A DNA stretch of 64,000 bases from JANQRX01 sp963663975 (GTDB lineage: Bacteria > Pseudomonadota > Alphaproteobacteria > Rhizobiales > Kaistiaceae). The translations under genes were made by a program, and so were the position numbers. Position 1 is the first letter of the stretch, and each line of letters opens with the position of its first letter. The stretch spans positions 62,001-126,000 of the forward strand of contig CAXXRA010000002.1 in NCBI GenBank assembly GCA_963663975.2, given 5' to 3'. Shown in pieces: positions 1 through 9,187 of the stretch. A model generated the notes under the pieces. The model saw nothing but the letters and a program-made list of their open reading frames with translations, was not told the DNA's origin and did not search any database.

Positions 1-1
1 G

Positions 2-1773
2 AGCCACGCCCAGCAGGCCAGCGATGCGGAGGCACCGGAACGCGCGACCGGAACCGCTAACCTTGCTTCTGATCGATTGCAGTCCTCGCTCGAGGTCAAA
101 GCCGCCGGCGACCCGGTGCGGGCCGGAAACTGGATGGTATCGGCCGCCAATCCGCTTGCGGTCGAGGCGGGCGCCAAAGTCCTGTCAGGCGGTGGATCGG
201 CCGCCGATGCCATGATCGCCATTCAGGCAGTGTTGGGACTGGTCGAGCCGCAATCCTCCGGCCTGGGAGGCGGTGCATTCCTGGTCTGGTACGACGCGGC
301 GACCGGAACGGTGACCACAATCGACGGCCGTGAAACGGCGCCGCTCGATGCCACCCCCGTTCTGTTTCAGGACGACAGCGGCGAACCGCTGGCGTTCTTC
401 GACGCCGTCGTCGGCGGCCGTTCCGTCGGCACGCCGGGAACGCCGCGGCTGATGGAAATGGCCCAGCAAAAATGGGGCGAGATGGATTGGGCCTCGCTGT
501 TCGACGACGCCATCGCGCTCGCCGAAAATGGTTTCACGGTCTCACCGCGGCTAGCCCAACTGATCGCCGGCGACGCCGAACGGCTCGCTCGTTTTGCCGG
601 CACGCGCGCCTATTTCCTGCCCGATGGCGCGCCGCTCGAACAGGGCGCATTGCTCAAGAACCCGGCCTACGCCGAGACCCTGCAAACGCTGGCCAACGAT
701 GGTGCAGACGGCTTCTACTCGGGGCCGATCGCATTTGACATCGTCACAGCCGTCCAGCGCGCCGCGGGCAATCCGGGTGTCCTGTCGATGGGTGACCTTG
801 AGGGCTACCGGGCCAAGGAAAGAGCGGCCGTGTGCATCGACTATCGCGGCCACGATGTCTGCGGAATGGGACCGCCATCATCCGGCGCGATTGCCGTGGG
901 ACAGATATTGGGGCTGCTTGCACCCTTCGACATCCGATCGCCCGGTCCAGAGGCAATTGAGACCTGGCGGCTGATCGGCGACGCCTCGCGACTGGCCTTT
1001 GCCGACCGCGGCCGCTACCTGGCCGACAGTGACTTCGTTCCGGTGCCGGTCAACGGCCTGCTGTCGCCCGATTACCTGGCACAGCGATCGGCCCTGCTTA
1101 CCGGTGACAGCGCGCTGGAGTCCGTTTCGCCCGGCGAACCCGAGTTTGACCACGCGCTGTTGTGGTCCGACGACGTTTCCCTGGAACTGCCGTCGACCAG
1201 CCACATCTCGATCGTCGATGCGGCGGGCAACGCGCTGTCGATGACCACCACCATCGAAAACACCTTCGGGTCGCGGCTGATGGTTCGCGGTTTCCTGCTC
1301 AACAACGAGTTGACCGATTTTTCGATTTCCTGCTCAACAACGAGTTGACCGATTTTTCGTTTCGAACCCATGCCGACGGACGACCGATCGCCAACCGGGT
1401 CGAACCGGGCAAGCGGCCGCGCTCGTCAATGGTGCCGACCATCGTCATGAAGGACGGCGAACCGGTTTTTGTCGTCGGCTCTCCCGGCGGCAGCCGCATC
1501 ATCGGCTACGTTGCGCAGGCCATCATCGCCCGTCTCGACTGGGGCATGAACGCCCAGCAAGCCGTCGCCATGCCGCACGCCGTGAATCGGTTCGGCACCT
1601 ATGACCTCGAGCAGGGCACCGCCGCCGCCGACATGAAGGCCGCGCTCGAGCAACTCGGTTACGAGGTCAAGCTACGTGACCTGACCTCGGGCCTGCACGC
1701 CATTGCCATCGACAGCCGGGGCCTTGAAGGCGGCGCCGATCCGCGACGCGAGGGGATTGCGGCGGGAGGGTAG
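2..1773 (+). pseudogene. Gamma-glutamyltransferase, 5'-truncated by window edge and frameshifted
   Basis: Gamma-glutamyltranspeptidase (Ntn hydrolase that cleaves gamma-glutamyl bonds such as those of glutathione, usually periplasmic). The reading frame is open from base 2, so the true start and any signal peptide lie before the window. Family features seen: SSGLGGGAF near the N-terminus, and the autoprocessing site TSHIS followed by IVDAAGNALS, where the nucleophile Thr is the codon at 1196-1198. A 34-bp sequence at 1291-1324 is repeated at 1326-1359 (period 35 bp). This shifts the frame: the first frame stops at 1348 and the small-subunit part (GSPGGSRII, DLEQGTAAAD) continues in another frame to the TAG at 1771. 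Removing one 35-bp unit would restore one continuous gene. It is either a genuine duplication mutant or an assembly error. The stop codon overlaps a MITE-like remnant. Confidence 0.85.
1291..1359. repeat. 35-bp tandem duplication inside the gamma-glutamyltransferase gene
   Basis: Two identical 34-bp copies (1291-1324 and 1326-1359) separated by a single A. The 35-bp period is not a multiple of three and is the sole cause of the frameshift in the surrounding gene. Confidence 0.95.
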
Positions 1774-1825
1774 AGCCCTTTCGACCAACTCGGAGCATTC
1801 TGACGGAGCGATCGACCCAGAGCGT
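1772..1825 (+). repeat. Internally deleted MITE-like element
   Basis: The first ~43 bp (TAGAGCCCTTTCGACCAACT and on through CATTCTGACGGAGCGAT) match the terminal inverted repeat and subterminal sequence of the full-length elements at 16845, 19089 and 49070. They are followed directly by GACCCAGAG, a piece of the opposite end. It fills the gap between the convergent stop codons of the gamma-glutamyltransferase (TAG, 1771-1773) and the AtuA-like small protein (TGA, 1826-1828). Confidence 0.7.
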
Positions 1826-2170
1826 TCAGGCGGTGCCGGGCGCGGGCTCCGGCGGCAGGTCGATTTCCATGGCCAGCAGGTAGGAGCTGAGCGATTTGCC
1901 ATGGGCGTCGACGCGCAGCGAGCGTGTGACGCCGCCGTCCAGCGCCTCGTGCAACACGAAATTCATGGCGCCGATACCCGGCAGTTCGTAGCGTTCGACC
2001 CGGCCATGGGCGATGCCCCGGAAATGGGCCTTGACCCGCTCCGCCGTGACCGCGCGGCGCACAAGCTCATAGTCGGCGATGTCGTAGACGATCAGCGAGA
2101 TGTTGCTGATGTCGCCCTTGTCGCCGGCGCGCGAGTGGCAGATTTCCCGCAGGCGTATCCTTCCTGGCAC
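1826..2170 (-). CDS. AtuA-like small partner protein (ferredoxin-fold-like domain), 114 aa
   Basis: Small protein of the family that accompanies or is fused to AtuA/DUF1446 proteins. The opening block RIRLREICHSRAGDKG and the later HEALDGGVTRSL are typical. The chosen GTG start lies one base beyond the stop of the upstream atuA-like gene (TAA at 2172-2174), so the two are very probably translated together and form a complex or a split version of the fused enzyme. An upstream extension is possible but would overlap atuA. Function beyond the AtuA pairing is unknown; AtuA systems are implicated in acyclic terpene and related acyl-CoA breakdown. Confidence 0.75.
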   Translation of the reverse strand: MPGRIRLREICHSRAGDKGDISNISLIVYDIADYELVRRAVTAERVKAHFRGIAHGRVERYELPGIGAMNFVLHEALDGGVTRSLRVDAHGKSLSSYLLAMEIDLPPEPAPGTA

Positions 2171-2171
2171 G

Positions 2172-3539
2172 TTACGCCTCCTTGACCCGAACCTGCGGCG
2201 TGACCGCCTCCCTGGGGACAAATGTGGTGTAGTACCCGACAACCTCCTTCAGCTCATATTGACGCTGCCGACAGGACACGCCGGCCGGACCGTTGTTGGA
2301 CAAAACCGTCGATGCCTCACGCGCGATCATGGCCGCTTGGGATCGATGCCGGGTGCGGCCGGCAATACGCAGGCCAACCTCCCATGGATCAGACAAGGGT
2401 ACACCGGGTGCCGACTCGAACAGGCTGTCCACACCCAGGAAACTGACCCTGAAGGCGTCCGGCCGAAGGCCGATCCGCTCGAAACGACGGGTGACCGCTT
2501 CGGCCGCCAGCTTGGCCCGGCCAAGGGCTCCGGGCCCACCGTAATAGACCGTGCCCGCCCCCAGCCAACCTTCGCGCACGCCCAACGACACCTTGAGACA
2601 TTCCGGCTTCGGCTTGCCCCTGATCACGCCGCCAATCCGAACCCGATCCTGGCCATCAGGCTCAAACGCGATACCTGAGAAATCGCTGATCACATCGGCT
2701 TCGATGTAGTGCGAGGGATCGTGCACCTCATACAGCAACTGCTCGGCACAGGTTGCGGCACTCACCAGGCCACCGGCATCCGGCAGCTTTGTGATGACGG
2801 CCTCGCCGTCGTCCGACACTTCGGCCATGGGGAAGCCAAGTCGATCCAGATCAGGGACCACCTTGTAGGGCGGGTCGGCAAAAAAACCCCCCGTCACCTG
2901 TGCCGCGCATTCCAGCAAATGCCCGACGACGATGCCCCTGGCGAGCCGATCCCAATCATCGTCCGGCCAGCCAAACTCGTGAACCAGCGGCGCCAGGAAC
3001 AGCGAGGCGTCGCCGACGCGGCCGGTGACGACGATATCCGCGCCCTCCCGCAGCGCCGCGACAATCGGCTCGCCCGGGATATAGGCGAAGGCGGAGACAA
3101 GATCGTCGCCGAAAGCGCCGACCCTGCGACCGGTTTCGGCAACCATCAGGTTCTTCCCCTTGACCAGCTCCAGGACGTTGTCGCCCGAAACGGCGGCGAT
3201 CCTCAGGCGCTTGAGACCGAGGCGCCGGGAGATAGCAAGGGCCAGATCCTGCGCACCCTCGGGATCGGCGGCGCCCATATTGCCGATGATCTTGACCCCG
3301 TTGCGGGCGCACGATGGCATCACTTCGTTCAGCCGAAGCTCGGTAAAGGCGTCGTAGCCAGGCTGGCTCGGATCGCTTCGCCTGGCGCTTTCGATCAGCG
3401 ACAATTCCGACTCCGACAGCGAATCGAAAATCAGGTAGTCGATCCCGCCCCTCTCGGCGAGATCGATCGCGGGGTCGATCCGGTCTTCCGCTCCGGCTGA
3501 GCCGCCGCCCAATCTGACTTTCCTGGCATCGGCCGCCAT
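2172..3539 (-). CDS. AtuA/DUF1446 family protein, 455 aa
   Basis: Acyclic-terpene-utilisation AtuA-like protein (DUF1446), about the usual family length. The N-terminal VRLGGGSAGAEDR corresponds to the glycine-rich opening of the family, followed by DYLIFDSLSE, KIIGNMGAADPEGA and VVTGRVGDASL. The Met at 3539 was chosen because the family begins shortly before the glycine-rich motif; the frame is open 14 codons further upstream. It is paired with the small AtuA-like gene downstream and preceded by a divergent serine hydroxymethyltransferase gene on the same strand. Biochemical role of the family is not settled; a hydratase/lyase-type step on acyl-CoA intermediates is commonly proposed. Confidence 0.8.
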   Translation of the reverse strand: MAADARKVRLGGGSAGAEDRIDPAIDLAERGGIDYLIFDSLSESELSLIESARRSDPSQPGYDAFTELRLNEVMPSCARNGVKIIGNMGAADPEGAQDLALAISRRLGLKRLRIAAVSGDNVLELVKGKNLMVAETGRRVGAFGDDLVSAFAYIPGEPIVAALREGADIVVTGRVGDASLFLAPLVHEFGWPDDDWDRLARGIVVGHLLECAAQVTGGFFADPPYKVVPDLDRLGFPMAEVSDDGEAVITKLPDAGGLVSAATCAEQLLYEVHDPSHYIEADVISDFSGIAFEPDGQDRVRIGGVIRGKPKPECLKVSLGVREGWLGAGTVYYGGPGALGRAKLAAEAVTRRFERIGLRPDAFRVSFLGVDSLFESAPGVPLSDPWEVGLRIAGRTRHRSQAAMIAREASTVLSNNGPAGVSCRQRQYELKEVVGYYTTFVPREAVTPQVRVKEA

Positions 3540-3713
3540 ATCAAGCCCTCCGATCCTGCCCTCGGCGAAAGCATCGGCCATCGCTCACCATCAGCGCAAC
3601 CGGACGATCCCATTGACACACTTCGTTGCCGCGGCGTTGCAGTGCCCGCCAAGCCAAACGATCAGCCTGGACGATCAGGAAAATCGGGTTTTCTGCCGGT
3701 CGCCCGGCGCGCC

Positions 3714-4973
3714 TCACCGGTAGATCGGATGGCTGTTGCAAAGTTCGGCCACGGTTTGCTTCGCCGCAATTACAAGCTCCCCGGTTGCCTGCCCGCCGGC
3801 GGCGAGCAGTCCGGCGATCGTCTCACCCAGCCGTTCGAACTCGGCCTGCCTCAGTCCGCGGGTGGTGGCCGCGGACACGCCAAGTCGAAGTCCGGCCCAT
3901 CGGGCGGGATTGGCGTGATCGAAGGGAACCGGGTTCTTGTTGGAGGTGATGTTGACCGCATCGAGAATGGTCTCGGCGTCTTGACCGGTCAAGCCCTGCG
4001 GAGACAGATCCAACAGGACCAGATGGGTGTCGGTACCGCCGGAGATGATGCGGATGCCGTTGCCGGTGAGCGCCGTTGCCAGAGCGGCGGCGTTTGTTTT
4101 CACCTGTTGCGCATAGACCCTGAACTCAGGCCTCAGTGCCTCGCCGAGGGCGACCGCCTTGGCCGCGATCACCTGCGTATGAATACTCCCCTGGACCCCC
4201 GGAAATACGGCCGACTGGAGCGATGTGCGCCAAGTTTCGTCCTTCGACAGGATCACGCCGCCGCGCGGGCCGCGCAGCGTCTTGGTCGTCGTGCAGGTCA
4301 CGATATCGGCGTGCGGGATCGGCGAGGGGTGGGCGCCCCCTGCGACAAGGCCGGCGAAATGCGCCATGTCGACAAGAAAGTGCGCCCCGACCTTGTTGGC
4401 AATCGCGGCCATGCGTTCGAAATCGATCGCCCGTGGATAAGCGGAGCCTCCGGCGATCAGCAGAGCGGGCCGCACCTCCGCGGCCTGCGCCTCGACCGCG
4501 TCATAGTCGATCAGACCCGAATCCCGTCCAACGCCATAGTGGTGCGCTTCGAACCATCGTCCCGACAGATTGGCACCAAGGCCGTGGCTCAGATGCCCGC
4601 CGGCGGCAAGGTCGAGGCTGAGGATGCGCTCGCCAGGTTTCAACACCGCAAAAAAGACCGCAAGATTGGCCTGGCTGCCGGAATGGGGCTGAACATTGGC
4701 GTAGGCGCAGTCGAAGAGCTCGCAAGCCCGCTCGATGGCCACCCTTTCGACCACATCGGCGTACTGGCCGCCGCCGTGAAAGCGAGCGCCGGGATAGCCT
4801 TCCAGCGTCTTGTTGGTCATCGGGTGCCCGAGTGCGTCCAGCACGGCACGGCTGACGATGTTCTCCGAGGCGATGAGTTCGATCTGGGATTGCTGACGTA
4901 GCTTCTCGCCGGCCAGCGCATCGCCGATCAGCGCGTCGGTTTCGGTGACGTGTCCATCAAGGAAAGCGCTCAT
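3714..4973 (-). CDS. Divergent serine hydroxymethyltransferase-family PLP enzyme, 419 aa
   Basis: Clear member of the SHMT family (PLP enzymes moving one-carbon units between a beta-hydroxy amino acid and tetrahydrofolate). Seen: ELIASENIVS, EGYPGARFHGGG, HLSHG and TKTLRGPRGG with the PLP lysine. Odd points: the near-invariant His before the PLP lysine (family THKTLRGPR) is Thr here, the usual YYGG is FHGGG, and the loop after AVFPGVQG is SIHTQ rather than GPLMH. These changes suggest a paralogue with altered substrate use, for example alpha-substituted serines, rather than housekeeping glyA; that is inference. The Met at 4973 precedes the family N-terminus. It precedes the AtuA pair on the same strand. 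Confidence 0.85.
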   Translation of the reverse strand: MSAFLDGHVTETDALIGDALAGEKLRQQSQIELIASENIVSRAVLDALGHPMTNKTLEGYPGARFHGGGQYADVVERVAIERACELFDCAYANVQPHSGSQANLAVFFAVLKPGERILSLDLAAGGHLSHGLGANLSGRWFEAHHYGVGRDSGLIDYDAVEAQAAEVRPALLIAGGSAYPRAIDFERMAAIANKVGAHFLVDMAHFAGLVAGGAHPSPIPHADIVTCTTTKTLRGPRGGVILSKDETWRTSLQSAVFPGVQGSIHTQVIAAKAVALGEALRPEFRVYAQQVKTNAAALATALTGNGIRIISGGTDTHLVLLDLSPQGLTGQDAETILDAVNITSNKNPVPFDHANPARWAGLRLGVSAATTRGLRQAEFERLGETIAGLLAAGGQATGELVIAAKQTVAELCNSHPIYR

Positions 4974-5127
4974 TGAAAAAAATCTTCCTATCGAACCCTG
5001 GAGATACGCTCCAGCGCAGCCGCTCTGGTGATCGGGCTGTCTTGACCAAGGACGCCTCCCCCCGAGCCGCAAACGGTTTTCAGGTCGGCGGCAAGCCTAT
5101 CTGGACTCAAATGTCACGGTTGATCCA

Positions 5128-6462
5128 CTAGGCGGCCCGGCTGGCGCGTGGCGGCCGCTCAATCCGGGGAAGAGCCACGGTCAACAGGCCAATCGCCGGG
5201 AGGAAGGCGCAGACCTGGTAGACGAACCCGATGCTGGTGAGATCGGCCAGTTCGCCAAGCGCCGCCGCACCGAGCCCGCCCATGCCGAATGCCAGCCCGA
5301 AAAAAAGACCCGAGACCATGCCGGTCTTGCCCGGAATAAGCTCCTGGGCAAAAACAATGATGGCCGGGAAGGCCGAGGCGATGCCCATGCCAATCGGAAT
5401 GGTCAGGAGCACTGTGGCGACCAGTCCGACATGGGGCAGAACCAGCGTCAGCGGCAAAACCCCAAGTATCGAAAACCAGATGACCCGCTTGCGCCCGACG
5501 CGATCGCCAATCGGGCCGCCGATCAGCGTGCCGCCGGCGATGGCGATCAACTGAACGAACAACAGGATCTGAGCGGTCTGGATGGCCACGCCGTACGTGT
5601 CGATCAGGTAGAACGTGTAGTAGCTGCGGAAGCTCTCCAGATAGAAGAATTTCGAAAAGGTCAGCGCGCCGAGCACGGCCAGCGCGGCGATGACGCGAGC
5701 GCGGCCGACACCTTCCGGCAGGGTGGCGCTCGGCGCCGGCGACGGTCGAGCCGGCATGAGGTGGAGACGATTGTGCCAGCTGCCGACACGTATGAGCACA
5801 ATGATCGCGATCATCGCCACGATGGAGAACCAGGCGATGCTGCCCTGCCCGAACGGGACGACGACGGCAGCGGCGAGCAGCGGCCCGATGGAGTTGCCGA
5901 TGTTGCCGCCGACCTGGAAGACCGATTGGGCGAAACCGTACCGCCCGCCGGAGGCCAGGCGCGCCACCCGCGCAGATTCAGGATGAAAGACCGCCGAGCC
6001 CATGCCGATCAGGGCCGCGGCCATCAGCACGAACGGGAATGACGGGGCTAAGGCGAGCAGGACCAGGCCGGCGAAACTGGCACCCATGCCGATCGGCAGC
6101 GAAAAGGGCTGAGGTCGCCGGTCGGTGGCCCAACCGACCAGCGGCTGCAGAACCGAAGCGGTGATCAGGAAGACGAAGGTGATCAGGCCGATCTGACCGT
6201 AGTCGAGGGAGAAGGAATCCCGCAGCACCGGGTAGATGCCCATCAACAGCGATTGGATGGTGTCGTTGAGCAGATGCGACACGCTGATCGCGACCAGGAT
6301 GACCATCACCGTGGAATCGGCGCCGGTCTCGGCCGACCCAGTCTCTGTGGTGCGCGGGTCCACGGCTTTCTTCTCGTCCTCTCGATCTGCCCAAATGTGC
6401 CGAACCGCTGTTGCAAAGGTGCGGGCGAGACGCCCGTATCGGCCATCTCGGGCATCTGCCAT
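5128..6462 (-). CDS. MFS transporter, fosmidomycin-resistance (Fsr)-like
   Basis: Major facilitator superfamily inner-membrane exporter of about 440 aa with the expected series of hydrophobic segments. SHLLNDTIQSLL near the first helix, GWATDRRPQP and ESARVARLASGGRYG resemble the Fsr subgroup. A GTG near residue 34 or Met53 could be the real start because the first ~50 residues are hydrophilic and poorly conserved in character. It lies upstream of the SHMT/AtuA genes on the same strand with a ~155-bp gap. Substrate unknown. Confidence 0.8.
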   Translation of the reverse strand: MADARDGRYGRLARTFATAVRHIWADREDEKKAVDPRTTETGSAETGADSTVMVILVAISVSHLLNDTIQSLLMGIYPVLRDSFSLDYGQIGLITFVFLITASVLQPLVGWATDRRPQPFSLPIGMGASFAGLVLLALAPSFPFVLMAAALIGMGSAVFHPESARVARLASGGRYGFAQSVFQVGGNIGNSIGPLLAAAVVVPFGQGSIAWFSIVAMIAIIVLIRVGSWHNRLHLMPARPSPAPSATLPEGVGRARVIAALAVLGALTFSKFFYLESFRSYYTFYLIDTYGVAIQTAQILLFVQLIAIAGGTLIGGPIGDRVGRKRVIWFSILGVLPLTLVLPHVGLVATVLLTIPIGMGIASAFPAIIVFAQELIPGKTGMVSGLFFGLAFGMGGLGAAALGELADLTSIGFVYQVCAFLPAIGLLTVALPRIERPPRASRAA

Positions 6463-6961
6463 CGGGCAGTCAGTTTCGATGCTGGCCTTGTGCGGCGCCA
6501 GAAGCCGTTCGTGTTCCAGGAGCGAGGTGTGAAACGATGCGGTAGTAGCCGAGAAACCCGATCACATTATGCACGATGGTGTCTATCCGAACCTCAGGCA
6601 TCTGGAGGCTGCGAACAAATGCGCCTGAACGATCGTAGAATTTGAGATGGCGCCGCAGATTCCTCCGAATGTGCTTCAGCGCCTCCGAGGTGCCCTCTCC
6701 CGCCGATGCCACCAAACGAGCAAATACCGGCAGCCCTTCGGTCTGCTGCAAAAATGTCCCTGCGGCAGGCTTTGTTGGACCGCTGCCTGAACACCTTGGC
6801 AATAGGTTTTGAATCTGTCCATCTGATACAAGCCGGCTAGGGAGCCACGCCACCGCAGTCCTGGGGCAGCTCGGCGTCGACGTCTTCGGTGGTGAAGGCT
6901 GGGAAGTCTACGACCACGCGCCAAAACGCCGGCTGCGGCGGCATAGCGCAAAGGCGGGAAT
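6463..6961. other. About 500 bp without a recognisable gene
   Basis: Short overlapping frames exist on both strands but none looks like a protein family I recognise. The last ~120 bp before the dehydrogenase gene translate on the plus strand to protein-like text (LGVDVFGGEGWEVYD), which could be the relic of a gene end; it has no stop of its own before the next gene. The intergenic region holds the promoter for the downstream plus-strand pair. Confidence 0.4.
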
Positions 6962-8272
6962 ATGGCGGTCGAATATCTCAAACGTGGCAAGCCCGAGGCC
7001 GAGCGCTCACTGGACGAGGCCAAGGTTCGCCAAGTTGTGGAAGCGGCGCTTGACGACATCGAATCGCGCGGCGAGGCCGCAGTGCGCGAACTGTCGCAGA
7101 AATTCGATGGCTACGCGCCACCCTCGTTCCGCCTCAGTGCGGCGGAGATCGCTGCTCTGGTGGATAAGGTCCCGCCGCGCGATCTGGACGACATCACATT
7201 TGCGCAAGCCCAGGTGCGAGGCTTCGCCGAGGCGCAGCGTGCCTCGATGAGGGATGTCGAGATCGAAACCCTGCCGGGCGTGATCCTCGGCCATCGCCAT
7301 ATCCCGGTGCAGTCGGTGGGGTGTTACGTTCCCGGCGGCAAATTTCCCATGGTCGCCTCGGCGCACATGTCGGTGCTGACCGCTTCGGTCGCCGGCGTGC
7401 CCCGTATCATCGCCGCCACACCGCCCTTCAGGGGCAAGCCGAACCCTGCGGTCATCGCAGCCATGCATCTTGGCGGCGCGCACGAAATTTATGTTCTGGG
7501 CGGCATTCAGGCGGTCGGCGCCATGGCGCTTGGAACCGAGACGATCGAACCGGTCCACATGCTGGTTGGCCCCGGCAATGCCTTCGTCGCCGAGGCTAAG
7601 CGCCAACTGTTCGGCCGCGTCGGCATCGATCTGTTCGCCGGGCCGACCGAAACGATGGTGATTGCCGATGACACGGTCGACGCCGAGATGTGCGCGACCG
7701 ACCTCCTCGGTCAGGCCGAGCACGGCTACAATTCGCCAGCGGTGCTGGTCACCAATTCCCGCGGGCTGGCCGATGCAACCCTTGCCGAAATCGACCGGCT
7801 GCTCGAGATCCTGCCAACCGCGGACACCGCCTCGGCCAGCTGGCGCGACTATGGCGAGGTGATCCTGTGCGCCGGCTATGACGACATGCTGGAGGTCGCC
7901 AACGACATCGCCTCCGAGCACGTGCAAGTCATGACCGATCGCGATGACTGGTTTCTCGACAAGATGCAGAGTTATGGCGCGCTGTTCCTCGGCCCGCGCA
8001 CCAATGTCGCCAATGGCGACAAGGTGATCGGCACCAATCACACTTTGCCGACCAAGCGGGCGGGCCGCTATACCGGCGGATTGTGGGTCGGCAAGTTCCT
8101 GAAAACCCACAGCTACCAGCGGATCGAGACCGACGAGGCGGCGGCGGAAATCGGAGCGTATTGTTCGCGCCTGTGCATGCTGGAGGGCTTCGTCGGCCAC
8201 GCCGAGCAGGCCAATTTGCGGGTGCGGCGTTACGGCCGCAGGAACGTCGCCTTTGGCACTGCGGCCGAATAG
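6962..8272 (+). CDS. Histidinol-dehydrogenase-like enzyme (sulfopropanediol dehydrogenase type), 436 aa
   Basis: HisD superfamily NAD-dependent alcohol dehydrogenase. Family motifs: GCYVPGGKFP, AATPPFRG, GGIQAVGAMALGTE, VGPGNAFVAEAKRQ, DLFAGPTETMVIAD, GQAEHG and the C-terminal GTNHTLPT. The context (immediately followed by a short-chain dehydrogenase and a LacI-type regulator start) is that of catabolic HisD paralogues such as HpsN, which oxidises 2,3-dihydroxypropane-1-sulfonate, rather than histidine biosynthesis. The exact substrate is inference. Its TAG stop directly abuts the ATG of the next gene, so the two are co-translated. Confidence 0.8.
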   Translation: MAVEYLKRGKPEAERSLDEAKVRQVVEAALDDIESRGEAAVRELSQKFDGYAPPSFRLSAAEIAALVDKVPPRDLDDITFAQAQVRGFAEAQRASMRDVEIETLPGVILGHRHIPVQSVGCYVPGGKFPMVASAHMSVLTASVAGVPRIIAATPPFRGKPNPAVIAAMHLGGAHEIYVLGGIQAVGAMALGTETIEPVHMLVGPGNAFVAEAKRQLFGRVGIDLFAGPTETMVIADDTVDAEMCATDLLGQAEHGYNSPAVLVTNSRGLADATLAEIDRLLEILPTADTASASWRDYGEVILCAGYDDMLEVANDIASEHVQVMTDRDDWFLDKMQSYGALFLGPRTNVANGDKVIGTNHTLPTKRAGRYTGGLWVGKFLKTHSYQRIETDEAAAEIGAYCSRLCMLEGFVGHAEQANLRVRRYGRRNVAFGTAAE

Positions 8273-9037
8273 ATGGACCTGCCGCAAACGCCATCCTTCC
8301 GCCTCGACGGCCGCCGGGCGCTGGTCACCGGGGCATCGTCGGGCATCGGACCGGGCTGTGCCGCGGCGCTGGCCGAAGCCGGCGCCCATGTCACCCTGGC
8401 GGCGCGTACAAGCGGAAATCTCGAGGTGGCGGCCGAGGCGCTTCGCGACCGGGGCTGGCAAGCCGAGCCGCTGCCGCTTGATGTGACCGACGCCGACGCG
8501 GTTGTGCGGGCGACCGCCGGCAGCGATCCGTTCGACATCCTGATCAACAGCGCCGGCATCGCTCGCCACACGCCGGCGGTGGACACGACGCCGGAAGACT
8601 TCGACGCGGTGATGTCGGTGAACCTTCGCGCCGCCTATTTCGTCACCCAGGCAGTTGCGCGGCGGCTGATCGCGGCCGAACGGCCGGGATCGATGATCAC
8701 CATCTCCTCGCAAATGGGTCATGTCGGCGGCATCGACCGGGCCGTCTACTGCGCCTCCAAGCACGCCGTCGAGGGCTTTACCAAGGCGATGGCGATCGAG
8801 TGGGGTCCCCACGGCATCCGCATCAACACCGTTTGCCCGACCTTCGTACGAACCCCTCTGTCGCAGGCGAGCTTCGACGATCCCGAGCGGTGGAGCTGGA
8901 TCGAGCAGAAGATCAAGCTCGGCCGCGTTGGCGAGATCGAGGATGTCATGGGTGCCGTGGTGTATCTCGCCTCCGACGCTTCGGCGCTGGTCACCGGCAC
9001 ATCCCTGCTCGTCGACGGCGGATGGACGGCGGATTGA
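8273..9037 (+). CDS. Short-chain dehydrogenase/reductase, 254 aa
   Basis: Classical SDR: nucleotide-binding TGASSGIG at residues ~19-26, NSAG near residue 90, catalytic Ser in TISSQMG and YCASK (Tyr/Lys), and a C-terminal GTSLLVDGGW. Length is typical. The ATG follows the stop codon of the HisD-like gene without a gap, and its own stop overlaps the start of the LacI-type fragment (TGATG), so the three were one operon. Substrate not evident; probably works on the product of, or the diol used by, the neighbouring dehydrogenase. Confidence 0.85.
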   Translation: MDLPQTPSFRLDGRRALVTGASSGIGPGCAAALAEAGAHVTLAARTSGNLEVAAEALRDRGWQAEPLPLDVTDADAVVRATAGSDPFDILINSAGIARHTPAVDTTPEDFDAVMSVNLRAAYFVTQAVARRLIAAERPGSMITISSQMGHVGGIDRAVYCASKHAVEGFTKAMAIEWGPHGIRINTVCPTFVRTPLSQASFDDPERWSWIEQKIKLGRVGEIEDVMGAVVYLASDASALVTGTSLLVDGGWTAD

Positions 9038-9165
9038 TGGCCGGCGTGAAGATCACGTCGATCGACGTTGCCAAACGGGCCGGCGTCAGTGCTGTGGCGG
9101 TCGCGCGCGCGTATACGCCCCGGGGGGCGCTCGCCTGGCCGAGTTCAACAGGGCAAGGCACCACT
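9037..9165 (+). pseudogene. LacI-family regulator, N-terminal fragment only
   Basis: The first ~27 codons encode a LacI-type helix-turn-helix (ITSIDVAKRAGVS), starting at an ATG that overlaps the SDR stop codon. After AYTPRGA the expected hinge helix and the ligand-binding domain (about 300 residues) are absent, and the frame runs antisense into the next gene. The regulator of the HisD/SDR pair has therefore been lost through a 3' deletion. Confidence 0.7.
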
Positions 9166-9187
9166 AGCTGGCGGCAGTCCAACGAAA

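Noticed and set aside
7007..8812. 601-codon open frame on the minus strand
   Set aside because: Antisense to the well-supported HisD-like and SDR genes; typical long shadow frame of GC-rich coding DNA with no domain features.
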